Shown here: positions 9,046 to 15,365 of the stretch, in pieces
Numbering within the stretch: the first letter of the stretch is position 1
Layout: every line of letters starts with the position of its first letter
Source: Pleomorphovibrio marinus
GTDB taxonomy: Bacteria; Bacteroidota; Bacteroidia; Cytophagales; Cyclobacteriaceae
Reading direction: 5' to 3'
DNA length: 64,000 nt
NCBI RefSeq assembly: GCF_003347495.1
Contig: NZ_QCXY01000004.1
Coordinates: 465,303-529,302 of the forward strand
Made by a program: the position numbers and the translations under genes
Notes under the pieces: generated by a model
Databases searched by the model: none
The model's input: only the letters and a program-made list of their open reading frames with translations
Told to the model about the DNA's origin: nothing

Positions 9046-9481
9046 CTGGGCTGCCTTTTTTCCAAACCGGCGGGTTTGATCACTGAATCCACTTTGTGCC
9101 TCATATTTCTTTGGGTTGGTTGAAACTTCCATTGACCTTTAATGAGGCTATCAAGGGGATTTTATATCTTTCCTTTCTTACTTTTTGGCTTGATCCAAAA
9201 AGTAACAAAAAAATCAAGCCAGAAAAAAGCTGCCCTACGCATAGCCCAGCCGCACCCCCGCATTTCTGGCAGCCCACCACGCGGGAAAGTATATCATTTC
9301 CACCGTTTGAAGTTTTGTGCACGAATGAGATATCGTTTATTAGAAAAGATCAATTTTCTTCGAAAAAAAACAATACTGGGGAAAACTTTCTTTTTCCCGT
9401 AAAAACTTCGCAACCCTCTCTAAGTCACTTATTCTCTCAGGCTCAATGTTCAGTATCGAAGATACAAATACTACCGGGTAC
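9046..9481. other. Non-coding stretch between two nuclease remnants
   Basis: I see no supportable gene here. The sequence is a patchwork with stop codons in every frame; the short open frames have no recognisable domain or sensible start. Confidence 0.5.
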
Positions 9482-9571
9482 TCAAATCAAAAACGTCCTG
9501 GCCTCCTCGCCGATGAGCTTTTTAAAACTAAAGTCCGTGAATGGTTTGATGTTCAGCGACGTGACTTCCAT
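9482..9571 (-). pseudogene. Rpn-family nuclease remnant, N-terminus
   Basis: A 29-codon frame beginning MEVTSLNIKPFTDFSFKKLI and ending at a TGA soon after GEEA. It matches the N-terminus of the intact Rpn-family gene at 11121 (NINPFTDFGFKKLFGEEA) and then loses similarity, so it is the broken start of a paralogue. Confidence 0.75.
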
Positions 9572-9907
9572 TTACTAAAAATAGGGTATTTTTTATTGCA
9601 GTGGTGTTCCAGTGGGGAATTTTTGTGCCCCTCAAAATACCATGTGAACGGGGTTCAACCACGCCATGGTTGGGGGGTGGCTCCTTGGCTGCATATATTG
9701 ATTTTTGATATCTTCCCCAATGAACATTCTCCCATTTTTAATATACTTCCATATCCATCCACCCACCCCGTGGCAGTCAGGTTCGAGGCATCTATGGACG
9801 AGTCTGAAATGCAGATTTCACCCGATAACAATGTCCCTTTCCCTCAAGGTGGGAGCTGGGATGAAGGCAAACACTTATCCCAGTTCTGCAATCATAACCT
9901 CTGTCCC
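9572..9907. other. Non-coding stretch
   Basis: Nothing coding can be supported. A segment near 9650-9700 (GGTTCAACCACGCCATGG and following) resembles the short GC-rich palindromic intergenic elements seen elsewhere in the window, but I could not define its ends. Confidence 0.4.
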
Positions 9908-10530
9908 CTATACCGGATCTTTGAAAAGTTCTTCCATATCCAATTGGAAGCCGGGAATGCATTGTGAACGCACAATGTCCCCCAGCGTAAAAAGCCTGGA
10001 AGGGACATATTTTTTTTCGGATAAGGTATAAACCAAAAGGGTTTGCTCATCGGGATGAATGATCCAGTATTCCAGCACGCCACTTTCTTCATACACTTCA
10101 TATTTGTCTTGAAGATCCTTCTTGTTATTACCAGGGGAGAGTATCTCCACGATCAGGTCCGGAGCCCCGATGCATCCGGCATCGTCCAGCTTACTCCAGT
10201 CACAGATCACGCAGATGTCTGGCTGGACCACGGTGTAGATGTTTTCATTCTTTTTTGAATGTATAGGCAGGCGGACATCGAAGGGAGCCGAATAAGCTTC
10301 GCAAGGCTTACCCTTAAGTAGGTTATAAAAATTCCGGAAACGACTAAAGAAATTTTTTGATGTTTTCTTGTAGGCGCAGCCGCCATTTTATACACCTTCC
10401 CCCTGATCAGCTCCACCATCTCATCGATCTCCCAGGTCAGGTAATCGGCGTAGGAATATTTACCATATTTGGTAAATGGTTCTTCAACTTGGTTCAGAGG
10501 CGTTTTCGGATTGTCTTTTTTGGAATCCAT
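9908..10530 (-). pseudogene. Uma2-family (DUF820) endonuclease, frameshifted
   Basis: Two adjoining frames together give one Uma2-type protein. The first, from ATG at 10530, carries the N-terminus (YADYLTWEIDEMVELIRGKV and PTRKHQKIS). The second carries APFDVRLP, QPDICVICDWSKLD, APDLIVEILSPG and YEESGVLEYWIIHPDE, which contain the conserved Asp and Glu of the PD-(D/E)XK-like core. The break lies near 10345-10360: the frame changes just after HQKIS, so the original reading would have continued into RNFYNLLKGKP. A single-base change or a sequencing error would explain it. As written the gene cannot give a full-length enzyme. Uma2 proteins are abundant restriction-like nucleases of unclear role. 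Confidence 0.8.
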
Positions 10531-10553
10531 ATCATTAAGTTAAAGAAAAAGAT

Positions 10554-10611
10554 GCGGATTTCAAATCCGCTTTATCTGTACTCGGAATTGCAGATTCCGA
10601 GTAGCGGGTTC
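10554..10611. repeat. REP-like double-hairpin element, copy 1
   Basis: Two small palindromes in tandem, GCGGATTTCAAATCCGC and CTCGGAATTGCAGATTCCGAG, followed by TAGCGGGTT. The same unit recurs at 10937-10993 and 14354-14426. Confidence 0.8.
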
Positions 10612-10843
10612 CAACCACGGATGAAGAGACCACGGCAGTGGTCAAACCCCATTAGCCCTGGGTGGAAACCCAGGGAAATGAGCAAAACACGACCCCTCGA
10701 ACCCAGGCAGGGGTTCAACTCAAAAGAACATGATCACTGAAAGGAACAAATTTAAAAAGCCCGTAACACGATTTCGGGCTGTTAAAATTATTTCATTAAT
10801 TTTTTGCTTCGGATTGGCGATATGTTCCCCCTCCTTGTTTCGA

Positions 10844-10879
10844 CCACCCCCTTTTTCCCCCTCCTAAAACAGGAGGGGG
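10844..10879. repeat. GC-rich palindrome (CCCCCTCC..GGAGGGGG), copy 1
   Basis: ACCACCCCCTTTTT followed by CCCCCTCCTAAAACAGGAGG and a G run forms a strong hairpin. Near-identical copies lie at 14261-14296 and 44462-44498; the last lies outside the large duplication, so it is an element in its own right. Confidence 0.7.
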
Positions 10880-10936
10880 AGATATCGAAATGGTGCTTTT
10901 CTTTTTGATGGTTGATTAATTCGGTGATGGTGGGTG

Positions 10937-10993
10937 GCGGATTACAAATCCGCTTTATCTGTACTCGGAATTGCAAATTCCGAGTAGCGGGTT
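10937..10993. repeat. REP-like double-hairpin element, copy 2
   Basis: Same two palindromes as copy 1 (GCGGATTACAAATCCGC and CTCGGAATTGCAAATTCCGA) with the conserved linker TTTATCTGTA and the trailing GTAGCGGGTT. It ends about 130 bases before the start of the intact Rpn gene. Confidence 0.8.
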
Positions 10994-11120
10994 AACCTTT
11001 CTAAAGGACGGTTTAAGAACCGTAAAGAGGTGTAGTCACTTAAAAACTAGCACATGACATGGAGTAGTCAATAGAATTGTCATGCTTGTTTGGTTCCTAT
11101 TCAACTTATATATTTACCTC

Positions 11121-11990
11121 ATGGGTCTCGTGGCAAGAAACATCAATCCGTTTACTGACTTCGGTTTTAAAAAGCTTTTTGGAGAGGAAGCAAGCAAGGA
11201 TATATTATTGGATTTTCTGAATGCTGTTCTGGAGGACGAGGTGGGTGAAATTGTGGACCTAGAATATGCCAAAAACGAACATCTTGGCACCACAGAGCTC
11301 GATCGCAAGGTGGTGTTTGACATTTTCTGTAGGACAGCGTCAGGAGAACGGATAATCATTGAAATGCAGAAATTTTTCCAATCCTATTTTAAAGAACGAT
11401 CCCTGTACTACACTACATTTGCCATCCAGGAACAAGCGATTCAAGGGGAATGGGACTTTCACTTGTATCCGGTTTATTGTATATCCTTGCTGGATTTTGT
11501 TTTGAGAGACCCAGAGATTACACCAGAAAGCTATTTTCACAAAGTAAAACTCCTGGAAACTACCACTGGCAAAGTTTTCAATAATAAGTTGAGTTTTGTC
11601 TATCTAGAGATGCCCAAATTCAACAAAAATGCAAATGAGTTGGAAACTAAATTTGAGAAATGGATGTATTTACTAAGGAGATTGGAATTTTTAGAACGTC
11701 TCCCGGAAGGTCTTCAGTACAAGATATTTGAGAAAGTCATGAGCATAGCAGAACTATTGAAATTAGAAAAGACGGACAGACAAGCCTACGAAGAGAGTCT
11801 GAAAAAACATCGGGATCTGAAGAATGCCATGGATACGCAGTATATGCTAGGAATGGAGAAAGGCAGGCAGGAAGGCCTTGAGCAGGCGGCTATCATGATG
11901 ATGCGTGCAGGCAATGATATAGCTTCCGTGTCAGCTATTCTGGGATTAAGTGTTGAGCAACTTAAAGCGGTAGCGGATAGATTGGGGTAG
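11121..11990 (+). CDS. Rpn-family PD-(D/E)XK nuclease / putative transposase
   Basis: A 289-residue protein starting at MGLVARNINPFTDFGFKKLF; the frame is open 13 codons upstream, but family members begin at this motif. Residues 1-110 hold the nuclease core: D67 in VFDIF and E81-x-Q83 in IIIEMQ correspond to the PD-(D/E)XK catalytic set. The C-terminal third is helical and ends with a Met/Gln/Glu-rich stretch (about residues 245-265) typical of the family. Members promote RecA-independent recombination in vitro and are often scattered in accessory DNA; the role here is unknown. This is the only intact copy; decayed copies lie at 8829-9571. It sits between a large repeat block and the start-codon repeats. 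Confidence 0.88.
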   Translation: MGLVARNINPFTDFGFKKLFGEEASKDILLDFLNAVLEDEVGEIVDLEYAKNEHLGTTELDRKVVFDIFCRTASGERIIIEMQKFFQSYFKERSLYYTTFAIQEQAIQGEWDFHLYPVYCISLLDFVLRDPEITPESYFHKVKLLETTTGKVFNNKLSFVYLEMPKFNKNANELETKFEKWMYLLRRLEFLERLPEGLQYKIFEKVMSIAELLKLEKTDRQAYEESLKKHRDLKNAMDTQYMLGMEKGRQEGLEQAAIMMMRAGNDIASVSAILGLSVEQLKAVADRLG

Positions 11991-12065
11991 TGGATCAAAG
12001 ACTATTGGAAAAAAGAATTTTTGAACCCCACATTTTTTTGTATGTGTATCAGACGGAAAAAGAAA

Positions 12066-12096
12066 AATACTCTCTAAATTGATTAAGGAGGGCATT
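12066..12096. terminator. Degenerate copy of the GCCCTC/GAGGGC hairpin
   Basis: AATACTCTCTAAATTGATTA followed by AGGAGGGCATTATTG is a decayed version of the hairpins at 13293-13321 and 15273-15301. It lies 76 bases after the Rpn stop and may end that transcript weakly. Confidence 0.4.
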
Positions 12097-12157
12097 ATTG
12101 TAAGTCAAGACCCGTTTTGCCCAAAAAGGCTTCCATGCTTTCCCTGCCTTCTTTCAT
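12095..12157 (-). CDS. Small 20-residue reading frame, copy 1
   Basis: Reads MKEGRESMEAFLGKTGLDLQ and stops. A near copy lies at 13300-13383 (MKEGRESMVDFFGKMGLDLQ and seven more residues). Both start exactly at the ATGAAA edge of a start-codon repeat and end within a GCCCTC hairpin. Most differences between the copies change the amino acid, so there is no evidence of protein-level selection; it may be a remnant of a longer gene. No family recognised. Confidence 0.3.
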   Translation of the reverse strand: MKEGRESMEAFLGKTGLDLQ

Positions 12158-12269
12158 CTGTTTATAATTGTTTTTCAATGGTCAGATAGCCTGTCCCGAA
12201 CTCGCTTCGGGAGAATCTCGCAACGATAATCATCCCAGTGTGTGACGTGCTCGTCATGCTCGATTTCAT
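12152..12269 (-). repeat. Start-codon repeat, unit 1 (tandem)
   Basis: One unit of an interspersed structured repeat (seven other copies are listed). On the reverse strand it runs from ATGAAATCGAGC, through a TGACGAGCACGTCA hairpin, GGGATGATTATCGTTGCGAG, an inserted CCCGAA..TTCGGG hairpin, to TGACCATTGAAAAACAATTA and then TAAACAGATGAAA. The terminal ATG starts the small frame at 12157. It shares its left ATGAAA with unit 2. Confidence 0.85.
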
Positions 12270-12357
12270 ATGTTTATAATTGTCTTTTCAGCGGTCATAT
12301 GGAATGCCCAGAATAATCATCCCCCTGTGTGAGAATTCTTTCTCATGGGCATTTCAT
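12264..12357 (-). repeat. Start-codon repeat, unit 2 (divergent stem)
   Basis: A second unit directly upstream of unit 1 on the reverse strand. Its right half (GACCGCTGAAAAGACAATTA, TAAACATATGAAA) is conserved, but the left half is replaced by TGCCCATGAGAAAGAATTCT and a matching TGGGCA, giving a different but equally well-paired stem. Its left edge lies inside the reading frame at 12343-12492, which it appears to truncate. Confidence 0.75.
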
Positions 12358-12492
12358 GTAGTATTTTTTCCCTTTAAAGGGAAAAATCTCAATTTTTTCA
12401 TCATTATACCAGAAATAATGCTCGAAATCTTGAGCGTTAGCCAATTGGGCAAAGCATAAAATTAAGATGAGTTGCAGTAGATTTTTTTTCAT
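12343..12492 (-). pseudogene. Truncated secreted protein, N-terminal fragment
   Basis: A 49-codon frame beginning MKKNLLQLILILCFAQLANA, a clear signal peptide, then QDFEHYFWYNDEKIEIFPFK and GKKYYMKCP before a stop. The last residues are encoded by the left edge of a start-codon repeat unit, so the insertion seems to have cut the gene off. It begins one base after the stop of the interrupted lipoprotein gene and probably shared its operon. The family cannot be told from this fragment. Confidence 0.55.
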
Positions 12493-12493
12493 A

Positions 12494-12931
12494 TTAAAGC
12501 TCTTTAACCCTTAACCTGAACCTTTCGTTTTCGAACCCCTTTGGGATGATTGCCCCAAATGTGATTATGTTTATAGCAGCACAGTCCATAGGTTGGATCT
12601 CGATTTCAACATCCGTCCTGTTACATCTGGATCTGAGACTTTGGGAAACCAATTCCCCGCATGAGTAGGAAGCAAACCTTCCTATTAACAGTGAGTTCTG
12701 TTCATAATCGATATCAATGTCCAAATATTCGCATCCGATATGTTCATGGAACTCGCCCTCGTTATTGATTAAGTAAAGTGCTTCCCTGTCTTCTATCCCG
12801 TAGTTGTTGAATTAGCAAGACACGGATGAAAGATAAGAAACCGGTACGATATCCTCCCCGCAATCAAAGAGATCGCATCCCCCCAAGGGAAAAAACAACA
12901 AGGCAAAGCATATAAGTTTTAGGTTGTCCAT
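12494..12931 (-). pseudogene. Small lipoprotein gene interrupted by an in-frame stop
   Basis: The reverse strand from ATG at 12931 (preceded by AGGAGG) reads MDNLKLICFALLFFPLGGCD, a signal peptide with lipobox LGGC (Cys 19), and continues to codon 39. Codon 40 is TAA (12814-12812). The same frame then runs on without interruption for 105 codons (FNNYGIEDREALYLINNEGE and so on, ending RFRLRVKEL). The protein would be about 145 residues with several Cys. No family recognised. The single stop means a recent loss, a readthrough case or a sequencing error. Confidence 0.65.
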
Positions 12932-13136
12932 TCCTCCTGGGTATTTAGATCTTTAAAATAATTGTCAAGCAGCCACAAATTACATAAAACCTACTTATGT
13001 AGGTTTAGCAGTTTGTGCTGTAGCTTTTGGTTACTCATTATTATTGGTTTATTCCCAACTTAGATATTGTCCTCAATATAACGCTTATCTCCACGTAATG
13101 AATGCTCATTTGCCAAGTTTCTATTATTAAGCCGAT
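12932..13136. other. Non-coding stretch
   Basis: No gene seen. ATAAAACCTACTTATGTAGG contains a small palindrome (CCTACTTATGTAGG) near 12991. Confidence 0.4.
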
Positions 13137-13232
13137 TTTGTAGAAGAATCCACTAAGAAAGTGTTTGTGACTGACTTTTTTCCTAGTGAAATGGATAATG
13201 ACAAAATATCAAAAAAAAGAAGCAGTCTTTAG
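13137..13232 (+). pseudogene. Duplicated C-terminal tail of the ParE/RelE toxin gene
   Basis: Encodes FVEESTKKVFVTDFFPSEMD and NDKISKKRSSL then stop, identical except for one residue (Ser for Arg) to the last 31 residues of the toxin encoded at 14849-15202. The similarity continues for a short way past the stop. The front of the toxin gene is absent, so this is a partial duplication. Confidence 0.85.
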
Positions 13233-13292
13233 TTTTTAAACTTAAAAAGCAGTTCGCAAAAGAATTTTAGAACCCCAGAAGGAAACAGAAAA

Positions 13293-13321
13293 ATGCCCTC
13301 TAAAATGATTTCGGAGGGCAT
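13293..13321. terminator. GCCCTC/GAGGGC hairpin terminator, central copy
   Basis: ATGCCCTC, a 13-base loop, GAGGGCAT, flanked by an A run on the left and TTTTTG on the right, so it can act in both directions. It follows the duplicated toxin tail just as the copy at 15273-15301 follows the intact toxin gene. Confidence 0.65.
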
Positions 13322-13383
13322 TTTTGTAAGTCAAGACCCATTTTGCCGAAAAAGTCTACCATGCTTTCCCTGCCTTCTTTCAT
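13300..13383 (-). CDS. Small 27-residue reading frame, copy 2
   Basis: MKEGRESMVDFFGKMGLDLQ followed by KCPPKSF. It is the second copy of the frame at 12095-12157, again starting at the ATGAAA edge of a start-codon repeat; its end reads into the terminator hairpin. Whether it is translated cannot be told from sequence. Confidence 0.3.
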   Translation of the reverse strand: MKEGRESMVDFFGKMGLDLQKCPPKSF

Positions 13384-13471
13384 ATGTTTAAAATTTTTAT
13401 TCAGCGGTCATATGGAATCTCGCAATGATAATCATCCCAGTGTGTGACGCCTGCGTCATGCTCGATTTCAT
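13378..13471 (-). repeat. Start-codon repeat, unit 3
   Basis: Reverse-strand unit with ATGAAATCGAGC at the left, a TGACGCAGGCGTCA hairpin, CACACTGGGATGATTATCAT, GCGAGATTCC, GACCGCTGAATAAAAATTTT and AAACATATGAAA at the right. Its terminal ATG starts the small frame at 13383. Confidence 0.85.
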
Positions 13472-13497
13472 GAGTTTATATTTTCTTTTCAGCGACA
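13466..13497 (-). repeat. Start-codon repeat, partial tail unit
   Basis: Only the right end is present (CGCTGAAAAGAAAATATAAA and CTCATGAAA), immediately upstream of unit 3 and sharing its ATGAAA. This shows that units can be stacked head to tail. Confidence 0.65.
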
Positions 13498-14036
13498 ACT
13501 ATTGTCAGATAGTTTAGAATACAGACAAGTAAACGTTCTTTTTGTCCCCGATCCGTTGGGCTACTCGGGGCAGGCTTTAACACAAAAAGTCTACGATCCC
13601 GATCCTTTTATCGGGGAACCAAAAAAGTCAAGTTAGGACTAAGTCTAGAGCCTTTAGGCCAGGTCGTGGGGAGGTCCTACCTCACCCGAGAACCAGCCAC
13701 ACGACTCTGAACGACTCATGACAGGCCACTAACAAAACCCTCATGACAAGCCTTTCTTCTGACAGCCCATTACTTAAGGGGGAAGACCAATGTTCCATTA
13801 ACTCTTGAAAAGTACTCTGACATTCCCGTCTCAATCTACCTTACGTTCTTTTTGGTCCCGATAATCGGGATCAGAAAAAACCTGCCTTACCCGCAAACCA
13901 ACCGCACTCCCCTGAGAAACTCAGGGCAGGCCTATTTTCTGACGGCCAGCCACTAGCGGAAAAGTTAATTCATTTACCATTTGATGTTTTTGATTTCGTC
14001 CGAAATAGGGTGTGATCACAAAAACATAAATCCTCA
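13498..14036. other. Non-coding stretch with decayed palindromes
   Basis: No gene can be supported. The stretch is a mosaic of short GC-rich segments; GTTCTTTTTGTCCCCGATCC near 13530 and GTTCTTTTTGGTCCCGATAA near 13850 are two related copies of one motif, each followed by a CCCGAT..ATCGGG-type palindrome. Confidence 0.45.
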
Positions 14037-14412
14037 GACCACGGCAGTGGTCAAACCCCATTAGCTCCGTTTAGCGGAGTGGAAACCCAGGGAAATGAGC
14101 AAAACACGACCCCTCGAACCCAGGCAGGGGTTCAACTCAAAAGAACATGATCACTGGGAGGAACAAATTTATAAAGCCCGTAACACGATTTCGGGCTGTT
14201 AAGATTATTTCATTAATTTTTTGCTTCGGATTGGCGGTATTAATCCCCGCCTTATTTCGACCACCCCCTTTTTCCCCCTCCTAAAACAGGAGGGGGAGGA
14301 GCCCAATGATGATTTTCTTTTTGATGGTTGATTGATGCGGTGATGGTGGGTGGAGGATTACAAATCCGCATAATCTGTACTCGAAATTACACATTCCGAG
14401 TAGCGGGGGTAG
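14037..14412. repeat. Large duplicated intergenic block, copy 2
   Basis: Second copy of the block at 10628-10993, in the same orientation and order, with a few substitutions and the insertion TCCGTTTAGCGGAG. It precedes the ParE/RelE-type module by about 230 bases, as copy 1 precedes the Rpn gene by about 130. Confidence 0.85.
14261..14296. repeat. GC-rich palindrome, copy 2
   Basis: Same hairpin as 10844-10879, here inside the second large block. Confidence 0.7.
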
Positions 14413-14426
14413 CGGGTAGCGGGTTC
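14354..14426. repeat. REP-like double-hairpin element, copy 3
   Basis: More diverged copy (GGATTACAAATCC; CTCGAAATTACACATTCCGA) whose trailing TAGCGGG is repeated three times in tandem. Confidence 0.65.
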
Positions 14427-14639
14427 AAAACCGGTAGTTCAAAAAAATCCCTGTGGATAAGGGTTCTCATAAAGGGATGATTATCAATTCCACTTGCCTG
14501 CCGCAGGGATTCCCCGGACGGGAATGATGACTTGTTTAATAGTTTAAGAACCGTCAAACAGTTGTAGTCACGAACAAATTAAAGACACATGTCAAATTAA
14601 ATCGTTAACTTTACTTATGACCAAATGTGACAATCAGAC

Positions 14640-14876
14640 ATGAAACCAGAAGTAAAGTACAGGTTGATAGAAAAACTTATCCAGACAGAGGACGAAGAGA
14701 TTTTGAGCCGGATAAAGGGGATTTTAGATAGCAAGGACATCTTTGCTGCCTCTGACGAAGACCTTGTAAATAGAGCAAAAGCATCCTTAAAGTCAGTTGA
14801 AACAGGCCAAACCAGAAATATCAAGGATTTTAAAAATGATTTTGAAGCATGGAAGGCCGAAAAATCTATTCGGTAG
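14640..14876 (+). CDS. Antitoxin-like small protein of a ParE/RelE module
   Basis: A 78-residue, charged, mostly helical protein (MKPEVKYRLIEKLIQTEDEE start) that overlaps the toxin start by 28 bases. The size, acidity and coupled position ahead of a ParE/RelE-type toxin make it the likely antitoxin. The C-terminus (NDFEAWKAEKSI) resembles the toxin-binding tail of Bacteroidota addiction-module proteins. No DNA-binding motif is obvious. A TAACTTTA sequence at 14606-14613 is one base from a -7 element. Confidence 0.8.
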   Translation: MKPEVKYRLIEKLIQTEDEEILSRIKGILDSKDIFAASDEDLVNRAKASLKSVETGQTRNIKDFKNDFEAWKAEKSIR

Positions 14877-15202
14877 AGATTACACCTGAAGCCGAATTTT
14901 ATTATTTGGAATTAGGTGAATACCTATACAAACATCAAACGCCTGCAGCAGCAAACAAAAAGTTGGCAGAAATACTAAGCATGGCAATTTCTTTGGAGAA
15001 CCATCCAAACCGTGGTCGAATAGAGGAGAAACTTTCTTTTTTAGGAAAAAACCACCGTTTTTTAGTTTATCCCTATACCCCTCGTAAATCAATTAAGGTT
15101 ATTTACTTTGTAGAAGAATCCACTAAGAAAGTGTTTGTGACTGATTTTTTTCCTAGAGAAATGGATAATGACAAAATATCAAAAAAAAGAAGCAGTCTTT
15201 AG
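14849..15202 (+). CDS. ParE/RelE-family toxin
   Basis: A 117-residue basic protein with the family course: VEITPEAEFYYLELGEYL at the N-terminus, a helical hairpin to about residue 50, LENHPNRGRIEEKLS, FLVYPY, and the C-terminal IKVIYFVEESTKKVFVTDFF. It probably targets gyrase (ParE) or ribosomal mRNA (RelE); the sequence alone does not separate them. The gene overlaps the antitoxin gene and is followed by a hairpin terminator. Its last 31 codons are duplicated at 13137-13232. Confidence 0.85.
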   Translation: MEGRKIYSVEITPEAEFYYLELGEYLYKHQTPAAANKKLAEILSMAISLENHPNRGRIEEKLSFLGKNHRFLVYPYTPRKSIKVIYFVEESTKKVFVTDFFPREMDNDKISKKRSSL

Positions 15203-15265
15203 TTTTTAAACTGAAAAAGTAGTTAGTGGAAAAATTGTTATTTCGCATATTACCCCAGATGGAAA

Positions 15266-15306
15266 AAGAAAAATGCCCTCTAAAATGATTTCGGAGGGCA
15301 TTATTG
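15266..15306. terminator. Bidirectional hairpin between toxin gene and polysaccharide locus
   Basis: ATGCCCTC, 13-base loop, GAGGGCAT at 15273-15301. On the reverse strand it is followed by TTTTTCTTTTT, so it is a good terminator for the long reverse-strand operon ending at 15366 and may also stop the toxin transcript. Confidence 0.7.
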
Positions 15307-15365
15307 AAATTTCTTAGTTTAGCCGATGGAAAGTCGTTTTTTAAATAATAAAGATGTTCTTTAGC

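Larger units (their letters stand above)
10628..10993. repeat. Large duplicated intergenic block, copy 1
   Basis: About 366 bases repeated with few differences at 14037-14412. Shared landmarks in order are: GACCACGGCAGTGGTC; a CCTCGAACCCAGGCAGGGG palindrome; the AGCCCG..CGGGCT hairpin near 10758-10781; the GC-rich CCCCCTCCTAAAACAGG hairpin; and a REP-like double hairpin at the right end. A further shared motif (GTTTAAGAACCGT and TGTAGTCAC) follows both copies. One copy stands before the Rpn gene, the other before the ParE/RelE module. Confidence 0.85.

Noticed and set aside
9096..9578. Several open forward frames up to 160 codons
   Set aside because: They are antisense to or between nuclease remnants, with no domains and poor starts.
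12152..13497. CRISPR array
   Set aside because: Repeat units are 95-160 bases, palindromic and share edges; there are no regular short spacers and no cas genes.
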